Assembly (NCBI GenBank): GCA_933822405.4
Contig: CAKOGP040000191.1
Span: forward strand, 22,140-86,139
Length of the DNA: 64,000 bases
Reading direction: 5' to 3'
Source of the DNA: Cylindrotheca closterium
Lineage: Eukaryota; Bacillariophyta; Bacillariophyceae; Bacillariales; Bacillariaceae
In this document: positions 53,801 through 61,920 of the stretch, one piece after another
Numbering within the stretch: position 1 is the first letter of the stretch
Layout: each line of letters opens with the position of its first letter
Notes under the pieces: generated by a model
Seen by the model: only the letters and a program-made list of their open reading frames with translations
Databases searched by the model: none
What the model was told of the DNA's origin: nothing
Translations under genes and position numbers: made by a program

Positions 53801-53946
53801 TGACTTGGCAAGTCAAACAGCAATACCTTGCGTTTGTAACGGATGGGACAAGGCCGGACTGGTACAAGAAAAAAGTGCATCTTGAAATCATTCCTGAAGT
53901 GAAGCGCATTATTCTTCAGGATCTGAACAGATATGGAAGACCTTGA
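50860..53946 (+). CDS. Large protein of unknown function with a GIY-YIG-like segment and Cys-rich patch
   Basis: Single exon, 1028 residues from the ATG at 50860; an in-frame ATG at 50989 would remove a 43-residue segment. The first 170 residues are low complexity. At about 245-275 the pattern VVYACVQLRS ... TLIKVGKTLNWEERMKHIF resembles the start of a GIY-YIG/T5orf172 domain (Y-x-Y, then IKVGKT and a following Arg), but the catalytic Arg/Glu were not confirmed. Near 745-800, CHSVGSEEGDTFC and CPGRMMCRSCHRL hold Cys/His pairs suggestive of a zinc-binding knuckle. The rest is helical. An inverted partial copy of its middle lies just past its stop. I do not recognise the full architecture; possibly a lineage-specific multicopy family. 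Confidence 0.6.
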   Translation: MICAPPPSKHKHTHFLVYQFNAEDCSTFKSYYHEPYSFVALNTMESSGSLHNNNIVGTNSSFHTSHKTINLASEPSNNKKGRRSASFVNDNNNGNKSKNEPSSGRADVVILAANAGLSSDATQHQGFVSSITEEKEEEEEEERKRNALKDSNESAKTLVEWKGKLFNPPNMILSQDEKEILKEAKRMVRYRKALADSKGTNHKDKIVCFFKILHRIFKKLIKKGAQCYSPSTLDKNSPLVVYACVQLRSNQREPTLIKVGKTLNWEERMKHIFITNETFTFAMALATLDEIKELIDADDIQEIVNLKFASFGTHTDHTQVSIDEIYLYVYEAFMACAIQGNAVRCITVHVLERFVLVPTTGSQLIQNAKVRRNGVVLENPDELDETNELDTDYFVVNEFKSFFFGNDEVPEDLIIKLILTWATTKSKVYNMAPEEYLGTILKDLPEGDFLKLYLLIKGAFCGRNVTYQDVIERPPGIELLETVVQDLLALPPNPQGPQIDAILNPILNGTYIHPTGQDLANAFVAKYVQLVAENTPHTIHYVEQCQIDALQTHCPTFFNQEFEEGESFEVEDFLKGYWTKRNLKFIVTHSHFVSFSPNTSRTSYTMESRIHNMKSLLVFLYLSSSIGLTNDKNDPGFQQFVLAMEGYHMDLEAALQSQGQVWPRFRAIQCLPQGYLKGSFVHAGVVARNIRFGLEVSALLYIQFRMLEDGYLIEFLNFLRACGIHLGDNRDLDWNSPCPSFPNFECTGLPQTVNFPPRGCHSVGSEEGDTFCMYGASVEPDALVCPGRMMCRSCHRLMEVRERDILRGMVARTGCQQRRLTFLEQRTRTAQRHRQMANQGSQSFLEAERFRARLNESQHYWVSHRRRSAIRDATRTDNRSGTHMEDTTRTGLFEYNDSMQEVLKWTLLVLFQHYPLEMDRGNGGRRVIPKQTLQKCLMDVLQVVGPVYNLTGPRAGNRIKYRKPGFERAFNEALDHVPNTLTWQVKQQYLAFVTDGTRPDWYKKKVHLEIIPEVKRIILQDLNRYGRP

Positions 53947-54582
53947 CTCATCTTGTCACTTGTCACTGTCAACCTTCAACTTTGACAATTTTGGTACAGT
54001 ATACGCAGTAGCACTTTCATTTTTACATTGTACTTTCTGTTTGATTTGACCAAATCGGATATTCCTTGCGACCACCCCAGCATGCACAAAGGCCCCTTTC
54101 AAATAGCCTTGGGGAAGGCATTGAATAGCTCGAAAGCGTGGCCACACTTGCCCTTGAGATTGCAAAGCAGCTTCCAGATCCATATAATAGCCTTCCATTG
54201 CCAGTACGAACTGTTGGAAACCTGGGTCATTTTTATCATTTGTGAGACCAATGGAGGAAGATAGAGACAAGAACACGCATGGAGGGAATTCATGTTGTGG
54301 ATACGGCTTTCCACTATTCCGCCTTTTCCATCAACTCTTTCTTTATGCAAGCTGGGTAAGTCCTCGTTCTTTTAAAAAAAATCCTTTTGCCCTTGATTCT
54401 GATTTTAAAAAAGTAAAGGAAGCTTGGACTAGATCATTTTGGATGTAAACATATTATACTTTGCAATATATTGATGAATTATTGCCATGAACGAATGAAA
54501 ATAGAACGTTATTGCAGGGTCGAAGGTGTCGATTCCTCTGCGCAACGAAACTGCGGAGCGTGACATACCAGTACATGAAGAA
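53947..54582. other. Intergenic region containing inverted gene fragment
   Basis: Between the unknown large gene and the glycosyltransferase. It is largely filled by the inverted fragment described separately. An AG at about 54515 (TTATTGCAG) could be a 3' splice site for an extra 5' exon of the glycosyltransferase. Confidence 0.45.
54048..54326 (-). pseudogene. Inverted truncated copy of the upstream large gene
   Basis: The minus strand of 54048-54326 matches plus-strand 52676-52939 at more than 90 percent by eye. It covers ESRIHNM..., SSIGLTNDKNDPGFQQF and FVHAGVVARNIRFG of the large protein, with a few substitutions and a short insertion near LLVF that changes frame (SLHACSC versus SLLVFLY). 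It has no start or ending of its own, so it is a fragment. Together with its source it forms a long inverted repeat with about 1.1 kb between the arms. Confidence 0.85.
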
Positions 54583-56049
54583 ATGAATGGCGGTAAGAAA
54601 AGACAGGGGATTGTAGTGGATGTCATCATTCCTGTTCACAATGCCGAAAGTACAATTAAAGAAGCCGTGTGCTCGGCAATGGATCAGTGCATACCCGAAA
54701 ATCTGCTGATGGACAATTACGAAATCAGTGTGAATGTCTGTTGTTACGATGATGGCTCGCAAGATGGTAGTTCCACAATCTTAAATTCTCTGAGCGAAAA
54801 ATATTCCAAAGATGAGACAGCGACAAATACCAACGAGAATCGAATTCCATCGACTCTCCTGATTGGGACTAGTTCAGACGGCAAAGGGCGCGGGGCTGGG
54901 TATGCAAGAAACAGAGCAATTGAATTGTCTTATGAGTCTTCCAGAGATGGCACCCGATTTCTGTGCCTCTTGGATAGTGACGACATCATGCATCGCCATC
55001 GAATTGCAGAACAAACACACTATATGATGAACTCTGTTTCGGAGGACGAAAGGAGTCGCACTTTACTTGGAAGTTCATTCGAAAGAGACCCTCCTGATTC
55101 GACTTGGCATTACAGCAAATGGGCAAATACACTATCACAGGATCGATTGATGCTTGAAAGATTTCGAGAAGTTACAATCTTACAGCCGACTTGGTTCATG
55201 TGTCGATCAAGATGGAAGTTACTCGGTGGCTACATAGAAGCGCCATTGTCAGGAACGGCAGCCGACCTGTTGGAGTCTGAAGCTCAATCCCAGAGGCATC
55301 GCCTCATTCACAGAAAACACGATGATCTGAAGAGCTTACGCCTGGCAGAAGACTTACGCTTCTTCCATGAGCACCTTGCAAATCATGGAAATCTTCGACG
55401 TGTGACCACGGATACACCACTTGTTACATACCGACACGATGGAAAATCCCAGAGCTATTGCACCAGTCGTAAGCTATTGCAACAACTTCGAGTTCTAGCA
55501 TTTGAAAGATCGATTCTGGATTCTGATCCTCTTTGGCAAAATAATAATGGTCGATTTGTAGTATGGGGAGCCGGACGAGACGGAAAAGATTTTGTGAAAA
55601 CACTGCGACCTGATTTGAGGGAACGGATCTACTGTTTCGTGGACTTGGATTCCAAAAAGCTTGAGTCTGCCATCTACTGGAACCGTGAATTGAATCTGAA
55701 TATCCCAGTTGTACATTATTCTTATCTCGCAAAGGATGCATCCGTGCGGGATCGGGCACAATCGGAATGGAAAGACGGATTGGGTAGCAACCGTTTCGTT
55801 GGGTGCATTGACAAATCAAATGGTTCCAATTCACAGAAGAATTTGGATTCGGAAGCCTCATCGCGAAAACTCAAGCGTAGGAGGCTGTTGCAGATACCAA
55901 CGTTGGAATCTTCAGGATTGTCCGAATCTATTCTACAAGAGCTTCCCGTAGTTGTTTGTGTGGCCATGTACAGAACGAATGGTGTACTGGAGGCAAATGT
56001 CAAGTCAATTGGTAGAACTGAAGGGGAAGATCTATGGCACTTTAGTTAA
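54583..56049 (+). CDS. B3GNTL1: B3GNTL1-like family 2 glycosyltransferase
   Basis: ATG at 54583 gives 488 residues; the frame is open upstream to 54526 without another ATG. The GT-A fold starts with VDVIIPVHNAESTIKEAV, then YDDGSQDGSS, GRGAGYARNRAIELS, the metal-binding LLDSDDIM and FERDPPDSTWHYSKW, with ILQPTWFMCRS and EDLRFFHEHL later. A second segment, FVVWGAGRDGKDFVKTL ... FVDLDSKKL, is Rossmann-like. The end, EANVKSIGRTEGEDLWHFS, matches the conserved B3GNTL1 C-terminus. Family role: sugar transfer, annotated as beta-1,3-GlcNAc transferase in animals though activity is little tested. Its 3' third has a decayed copy at 59832-60351. Confidence 0.85.
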   Translation: MNGGKKRQGIVVDVIIPVHNAESTIKEAVCSAMDQCIPENLLMDNYEISVNVCCYDDGSQDGSSTILNSLSEKYSKDETATNTNENRIPSTLLIGTSSDGKGRGAGYARNRAIELSYESSRDGTRFLCLLDSDDIMHRHRIAEQTHYMMNSVSEDERSRTLLGSSFERDPPDSTWHYSKWANTLSQDRLMLERFREVTILQPTWFMCRSRWKLLGGYIEAPLSGTAADLLESEAQSQRHRLIHRKHDDLKSLRLAEDLRFFHEHLANHGNLRRVTTDTPLVTYRHDGKSQSYCTSRKLLQQLRVLAFERSILDSDPLWQNNNGRFVVWGAGRDGKDFVKTLRPDLRERIYCFVDLDSKKLESAIYWNRELNLNIPVVHYSYLAKDASVRDRAQSEWKDGLGSNRFVGCIDKSNGSNSQKNLDSEASSRKLKRRRLLQIPTLESSGLSESILQELPVVVCVAMYRTNGVLEANVKSIGRTEGEDLWHFS

Positions 56050-56231
56050 AATACCATTAGTAAAAATAGCTTTAGGATGTTGACGTGGCTGCCGATTTTT
56101 TTCATGAGCAACATTGGCTTCAATGGTAACGCCGCTATTGCATGTTCCTTCTTCTTTTTCACCAGAACTATGCTGTACTCCGAGATCAAAACAAAAGGTA
56201 GAAAATATTTTTAGTCGCTGGAAAATAGTGT

Positions 56232-56948
56232 TTAGCGAGTGCTGCAACCCTGCGAAGGATCCATGTAGCTATCGCTCAGGGGTGTCGTCGATGAATCATA
56301 GAGATGTTTCACTCTCGACTCCACGAGCAACTCGAGCAATTGCAGATCTGTTAGTTCACCAAGCAGGTTCTTGTCGGATAGCAAGCTCATTGCGTTAGGA
56401 TTGGTGCGAACGAACCGACCAAACGCACGGCGTGTCTTTTGAAGCCTCTTGGCTATGAATCGAACCATGTCGTGATCGAAATTGACGTTCAAAACGGTCA
56501 ACATGTGGGCCGGAAAATCACCGCAATTCTGCATTACAATGTCGAAGTTCTCCATGTTGTCTGAATCAGAAGTAACTTTTGCTTCCGCAATGTGAAAGGC
56601 TTTTGCGATCTCTGAAAGAGGAAAAGTTCCAATTGACAATCGTGGGAGATCCCTTGGAAGAGTGAAATTGCGAATGTTGACACTACGAGTTCCGAAATCT
56701 GCATCCATGGCCACACTTGGACAATCAGAGTTACACTTCATAGCGGGTGTTGATACGACAAATACATGCTTGTCAACAAAGAGAGAAGTCTCGTATTCGA
56801 CTTGAGAATATGACTGGAGTATGCCAGTCCAATCATCATCTTCAAGCTTGCTCAATAGCCTCCTAGTATCCTGAGTAGGTAAAGGGAAGGCATTGGAACA
56901 AGGAGCGAACAGGATTGCAACGGTGGCAAAAGCTAGGACGAAGTTCAT
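56232..56948 (-). CDS. Short secreted PPPDE-like protein, copy 1
   Basis: First ATG at 56948 gives 238 residues with a signal peptide (MNFVLAFATVAILFAPCSNA, then FPLP; the A|F junction also fits a plastid signal). The rest parallels residues 30-250 of the long divergent neighbour at 57619: YETSLFVDKHVFVVS, LSIGTFPLSEIAKAF, NCGDFPAHMLTVL and LTDLQLLELLVESRVKHLYDSS. The HVFVV and NCGDF blocks resemble the His and Cys sites of PPPDE (DeSI-like) papain-fold peptidases. It stops where the long form continues, so it is either a dedicated soluble form or a truncated paralogue. A 100-percent copy lies 4302 bp downstream. Confidence 0.6.
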   Translation of the reverse strand: MNFVLAFATVAILFAPCSNAFPLPTQDTRRLLSKLEDDDWTGILQSYSQVEYETSLFVDKHVFVVSTPAMKCNSDCPSVAMDADFGTRSVNIRNFTLPRDLPRLSIGTFPLSEIAKAFHIAEAKVTSDSDNMENFDIVMQNCGDFPAHMLTVLNVNFDHDMVRFIAKRLQKTRRAFGRFVRTNPNAMSLLSDKNLLGELTDLQLLELLVESRVKHLYDSSTTPLSDSYMDPSQGCSTR

Positions 56949-57618
56949 CACCTCAGCGCAAAACTAACAGCTCGTCAATGAAAAGTTACCCTCATATCGT
57001 TCAGTCATGGCACTTCGATATTTTTAATCTCACGCTTTTTCGAGTTCCGCTGTTTCTGAGTTGAGAACATACATACGTTATACCTTGCACTTTTTGCACT
57101 TCTTCTCATTGGAATGACCTTTTGAGTGTTCTCATGGTCGGGATGCTACAGTACTGTAGGTCGCAAGATCAATTTCGAAGGCCCGAAGAAACATTAGTAC
57201 TGTCTTGCGTTAAATCCGTTTCGTTTTTTGCAGGAGGCCTCGTGCGGTGCGCCCTGTTTTTGAAGAACTTCGGTGACGACTGATGATTTTTGCACATTGT
57301 AATGCACTGGTACCACTTCCGGTACGAGTGTACTGCAGAAATAAAAGAGACCAAAAAAGATACCGATGCAGTACTGTACTGTAGGTCGTAAGATCAATTT
57401 CGAAGTCATGTAGAAACATTAGTATTGCATACTTTTTTGAATCTTGCGTTTCGTTTTTTGGAGGAGTCCTTGGTGTTTGAACTTCGGTGATAACTTCTGC
57501 ACGAAGTAATGCGTACTGGTACCTGCGGTGGTAGGTACAACTGCACGGTGATGTAGAAATAAAAGGCACTAAAAAAGATGTGCTTCGACACTCAAAAATT
57601 GCATTTGTTGAAGGTCGG
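56949..57618. promoter_or_regulatory. Divergent promoter region with a duplicated element
   Basis: Between the short and long family members. Two diverged copies of a module of about 220 bp lie in tandem at about 57149-57369 and 57371-57590. Shared blocks in the same order: AGTACTGTAGGTCG, AAGATCAATTTCGAAG, AGAAACATTAGTA, TTTCGTTTTTTG, GAACTTCGGTGA, ACTGGTACC and AGAAATAAAAG. The ATG of the long gene follows the second copy by about 28 bp. Confidence 0.75.
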
Positions 57619-59706
57619 ATGACGAAGTTCTTAGCTACTGCCTTCATTGCAACCCTTTTTGCGCCTGGCATTGAGGCCTTTGTAACTAAATGCAACAAAC
57701 ATAATGTACGGCGAGGGCTACTGAGCAAGCTTGAAGATGATGGTTTGGCCGGTATCCTTCAGTCCTGTTCCGATATTGAATATGAGACTTCTCTCTTTGT
57801 TGACGGACATGTCTTCGTGGTTTCAACCCCAGCAATCTTAGAAGACAATAATTCTGATTGTCCAAGCGTAGCCATGGAGCAAAGTGATCGCCTTGCGAAG
57901 CCGACTGACGCTGATTTCGGAATTCGTACCGTCAATATCCATAACGTCACCCTCGCAAGGGATCTTCCAGGTCTCCCGATTGGAACTTTCCCCCTTTCAG
58001 AGATCGCGAACGCATTCCACACTGTGCAAGCCGAAGTTGCTTCTGATCCAGACAGCATGAAGAACTACGATTATATCTTGCAGAACTGCGGTGACTTTCC
58101 AGCTCACATGTTGACCCTTTTGAATGTTGCTTTCGACCATCAAATGGTTCAATTCATTGCCAAACAGCTACAAAAGAGACACCCTACCTTCGTTCAGAAC
58201 GTACGCAATAGTCCAAACGCAATGAAGTTGTTGGCCGACAAGACCACGCTTGATGTGCTCACAGATCTACAATTGCTCGAGCTGCTCGTTGAGTCAAGAG
58301 TGAAGCATCTCTATGATTCCTCAACGACACAGCTTCTTGACAGCTACAGTGATCCGTCTCAGGAGCATAGCCACAGATCCCTTTCAAAAGTAGATAATGA
58401 ACCAGCTGCTGACCGTAGGCGCCTTGGCGAGGTCGATTGCGGTCGTTGGTACTCGTCGAGTTGTCTTGCAGAAAGCGATATTCGCTACGATCGTTCCGCT
58501 TCAAACGCCATTGCCGACCAGAATCCTGCTTGGAAAAAGTTTGAAGGGTTCTACGAAGGAACAGCAACAGCATATGGTCCTGATGGGCGAGTCATTGAAC
58601 CATTCTATCTTGAGGAAGGTGCAACTAGTTTTGCCCCAAGTAAAATGCCATATTCTCAAGCCAAATTCAAAATGTTCATCAACATCACGTTGACTGGCTC
58701 GAGAATATACGAACAAATGACTTCAGTCTTCCCTCCCTCGCCAGCATCCTTCTGCAATCAATCCGTGCCGGAAGGAATGCAGAATGTGATTTTGCCAGGC
58801 GAATGCGGCTTGAATGGTACCTCTGGTTTTTATGAACGCTTTGGAACAAGTACCTTCGAGAAGGACGGAAGAGTTTCGATGTTGTCCTTCGGTTCTACCA
58901 TGTCAGGCTCCAGCCTTGATCGCAAGTCCTACGTCAGTCTTCCTGCCGGTGAAAGCAATCACTTCTCGAGCTACTTGGAAGGTGATATTCTTGTCCAGTA
59001 CGCCTCTGCATGTCTTGATGCAGAATGCAGCCAACTATCCACTACCATCGATCAGTATGACACGTCTACTCCGGAAGGCGAAGAGTACGAATTTGTGGCT
59101 TCGACACGCATTTTCGCCACCCGCATCGCATCATCTAGGCAGTTCCGTGATGCACTCGGAGCAGCCTACCTCGAATACGATGTGCCGTCTGATCAAAGAC
59201 CATCTGAAGATGGATGTCTGTCTGGCTACTGTCCTCATGAAAGCGATTGGTGCGAATACGATCCCGAGTGTGGCGTGTCCCCGTATCAAGAACCAGAAGC
59301 GTACGTCTTGGCCGGACCAGTCGTTGGTATCGTGGTTGCCATCACGGCGGTCATATTCCTTGCTTTGTTCGCTCTGCACAGACGTCAAATGAAGCAAAAG
59401 GAGGCTGTTGTGCGCACCATGTTTGCGAATCGCGTTGCGGAGGGCATCACCATCACTGGCAGCTCTGATGTTCTGTCACCGGATCAATTGGTCGCCGAGT
59501 TCAACAAGATCGACAAGGATAAGGGAGGAACCCTCGAGAAAGGAGAGCTTTGGGCGTTCTTGGAGTCCGGCAAGGTTGGTAGTATGAGCCGAAGTGACTT
59601 TGATTTGCTGTTCTCCGTGATTGATATTGATAAGAGCGGTAATGTCGACTTCAACGAGTTTGTTGCCTTCTATTCCCATGCGATGGCAAATGTGGCCCCA
59701 AGGTAG
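57619..59706 (+). CDS. Type I membrane protein: PPPDE-like domain, lumenal domain, one span, EF-hands; copy 1
   Basis: First ATG at 57619 gives 695 residues. Signal peptide MTKFLATAFIATLFAPGIEAF. Residues 30-240 form the PPPDE-like domain with candidate His64 (VDGHVFVVS) and Cys157 (NCGDFPAHML). This follows PPPDE order (His before an NC-x-x-F block), but is unverified. Residues 270-555 are a Cys-containing extracellular or lumenal domain (CGRWYSSSCL, YEGTATAYGPDGRV, CGLNGTSGFYERFG, CLSGYCPHESDWCEYDPECG). One span at about 564-588 (VGIVVAITAVIFLALFAL) is followed by a basic RRQMKQK stop-transfer and two EF-hands with loops DKDKGGTLEKGE (632-643) and DIDKSGNVDFNE (669-680). Calcium on the cytosolic side may regulate it. 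No homologue is known to me. Confidence 0.7.
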   Translation: MTKFLATAFIATLFAPGIEAFVTKCNKHNVRRGLLSKLEDDGLAGILQSCSDIEYETSLFVDGHVFVVSTPAILEDNNSDCPSVAMEQSDRLAKPTDADFGIRTVNIHNVTLARDLPGLPIGTFPLSEIANAFHTVQAEVASDPDSMKNYDYILQNCGDFPAHMLTLLNVAFDHQMVQFIAKQLQKRHPTFVQNVRNSPNAMKLLADKTTLDVLTDLQLLELLVESRVKHLYDSSTTQLLDSYSDPSQEHSHRSLSKVDNEPAADRRRLGEVDCGRWYSSSCLAESDIRYDRSASNAIADQNPAWKKFEGFYEGTATAYGPDGRVIEPFYLEEGATSFAPSKMPYSQAKFKMFINITLTGSRIYEQMTSVFPPSPASFCNQSVPEGMQNVILPGECGLNGTSGFYERFGTSTFEKDGRVSMLSFGSTMSGSSLDRKSYVSLPAGESNHFSSYLEGDILVQYASACLDAECSQLSTTIDQYDTSTPEGEEYEFVASTRIFATRIASSRQFRDALGAAYLEYDVPSDQRPSEDGCLSGYCPHESDWCEYDPECGVSPYQEPEAYVLAGPVVGIVVAITAVIFLALFALHRRQMKQKEAVVRTMFANRVAEGITITGSSDVLSPDQLVAEFNKIDKDKGGTLEKGELWAFLESGKVGSMSRSDFDLLFSVIDIDKSGNVDFNEFVAFYSHAMANVAPR

Positions 59707-60351
59707 GCTCAGTTAAAGTTACTTTAAGCTATTGTTTTTCGTGATTGATATGGGTAGGAGTGGAAGCGTCGATTTCGACGACTTTGTCGGCTGCTTTGCC
59801 AGCGCGATGACAAAAGAATTTAAGTCTCTCTTGTAGTATGTGGGGCCCGACGAGAGGGAAACGATTTTGTTTAGGGAACGCATCTGCTGTTTCTTGGACT
59901 TGGTTTGAGGGAACGCAACTACTATTTCTTGGACTTTGTGAGAACACTGCGACCTGATTTGAGGAAACGGATCTGCTGTTTCGTGGACTTGGATTACAAA
60001 AAGCTTGAGTCTACCATCTACTGGAACCGTGATTTGAATCTGAATATGCGGGATCGGGCACAATCGGAATGGAAAGACGGATTGGGTAGCAACCGTTTCG
60101 TTGGGTGAATTGAGAAATCAAATGGTTCCAAAGCACAAAATAATTTGGATTCGGAAGCCTCATCGCGAAAACTCAAGCGTAGGAGGCTGTTGCAGACACC
60201 AAAGTTGGAATCTTCAGGATTGTCCGAACCTATTCTACAAGAGCTTCCCGTAGTTGTTTGTGTGGCCATGTACAGAACGAATGGTGTACTGGAGGCAAAT
60301 TTCAAGTCAATTGGTAGAACTGAAGGGGAAGATCTATGGCACTTTAGTTAA
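59707..60351 (+). pseudogene. Decayed EF-hand tail and glycosyltransferase 3' fragment at the duplication junction
   Basis: 59725-59836 encodes a diverged version of the EF-hand end of the long gene (VIDMGRSGSVDFDDF; the loop has lost an Asp). Directly after it, 59832-60351 matches the last third of the glycosyltransferase with substitutions, a 42-bp deletion removing the equivalent of IPVVHYSYLAKDAS, and a stop (TGA where the intact gene has TGC in the VGCID segment). A block of about 35-40 bp (GAACG..TCTGCTGTTTCTTGGACTT) occurs three times in tandem at 59875-59992. The last 50 bases are identical to the intact gene end. Confidence 0.85.
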
Positions 60352-60533
60352 AATACCATTAGTAAAAATAGCTTTAGGATGTTGACGTGGCTGCCGATTT
60401 TTTTCATGAGCAACATTGGCTTCAATGGTAACGCCGCTATTGCATGTTCCTTCTTCTTTTTCACCAGAACTATGCTGTACTCCGAGATCAAAACAAAAGG
60501 TAGAAAATATTTTTAGTCGCTGGAAAATAGTGT

Positions 60534-61250
60534 TTAGCGAGTGCTGCAACCCTGCGAAGGATCCATGTAGCTATCGCTCAGGGGTGTCGTCGATGAATCA
60601 TAGAGATGTTTCACTCTCGACTCCACGAGCAACTCGAGCAATTGCAGATCTGTTAGTTCACCAAGCAGGTTCTTGTCGGATAGCAAGCTCATTGCGTTAG
60701 GATTGGTGCGAACGAACCGACCAAACGCACGGCGTGTCTTTTGAAGCCTCTTGGCTATGAATCGAACCATGTCGTGATCGAAATTGACGTTCAAAACGGT
60801 CAACATGTGGGCCGGAAAATCACCGCAATTCTGCATTACAATGTCGAAGTTCTCCATGTTGTCTGAATCAGAAGTAACTTTTGCTTCCGCAATGTGAAAG
60901 GCTTTTGCGATCTCTGAAAGAGGAAAAGTTCCAATTGACAATCGTGGGAGATCCCTTGGAAGAGTGAAATTGCGAATGTTGACACTACGAGTTCCGAAAT
61001 CTGCATCCATGGCCACACTTGGACAATCAGAGTTACACTTCATAGCGGGTGTTGATACGACAAATACATGCTTGTCAACAAAGAGAGAAGTCTCGTATTC
61101 GACTTGAGAATATGACTGGAGTATGCCAGTCCAATCATCATCTTCAAGCTTGCTCAATAGCCTCCTAGTATCCTGAGTAGGTAAAGGGAAGGCATTGGAA
61201 CAAGGAGCGAACAGGATTGCAACGGTGGCAAAAGCTAGGACGAAGTTCAT
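60534..61250 (-). CDS. Short secreted PPPDE-like protein, copy 2
   Basis: Identical to the gene at 56232-56948 in every base I compared, 238 residues, with the same signal peptide and NCGDF block. Belongs to the second unit of the 4302-bp duplication; its function is presumably the same as copy 1. Confidence 0.6.
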   Translation of the reverse strand: MNFVLAFATVAILFAPCSNAFPLPTQDTRRLLSKLEDDDWTGILQSYSQVEYETSLFVDKHVFVVSTPAMKCNSDCPSVAMDADFGTRSVNIRNFTLPRDLPRLSIGTFPLSEIAKAFHIAEAKVTSDSDNMENFDIVMQNCGDFPAHMLTVLNVNFDHDMVRFIAKRLQKTRRAFGRFVRTNPNAMSLLSDKNLLGELTDLQLLELLVESRVKHLYDSSTTPLSDSYMDPSQGCSTR

Positions 61251-61920
61251 CACCTCAGCGCAAAACTAACAGCTCGTCAATGAAAAGTTACCCTCATATC
61301 GTTCAGTCATGGCACTTCGATATTTTTAATCTCACGCTTTTTCGAGTTCCGCTGTTTCTGAGTTGAGAACATACATACGTTATACCTTGCACTTTTTGCA
61401 CTTCTTCTCATTGGAATGACCTTTTGAGTGTTCTCATGGTCGGGATGCTACAGTACTGTAGGTCGCAAGATCAATTTCGAAGGCCCGAAGAAACATTAGT
61501 ACTGTCTTGCGTTAAATCCGTTTCGTTTTTTGCAGGAGGCCTCGTGCGGTGCGCCCTGTTTTTGAAGAACTTCGGTGACGACTGATGATTTTTGCACATT
61601 GTAATGCACTGGTACCACTTCCGGTACGAGTGTACTGCAGAAATAAAAGAGACCAAAAAAGATACCGATGCAGTACTGTACTGTAGGTCGTAAGATCAAT
61701 TTCGAAGTCATGTAGAAACATTAGTATTGCATACTTTTTTGAATCTTGCGTTTCGTTTTTTGGAGGAGTCCTTGGTGTTTGAACTTCGGTGATAACTTCT
61801 GCACGAAGTAATGCGTACTGGTACCTGCGGTGGTAGGTACAACTGCACGGTGATGTAGAAATAAAAGGCACTAAAAAAGATGTGCTTCGACACTCAAAAA
61901 TTGCATTTGTTGAAGGTCGG
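61251..61920. promoter_or_regulatory. Divergent promoter region, second copy
   Basis: Same as 56949-57618, including the two tandem modules (about 61451-61671 and 61673-61892). No differences seen. Confidence 0.7.

Noticed and set aside
58397..59468. Frames of 192, 98 and 73 codons in other phases over the EF-hand gene
   Set aside because: Shadow frames of the long gene, repeated exactly in the second unit because the DNA is duplicated.
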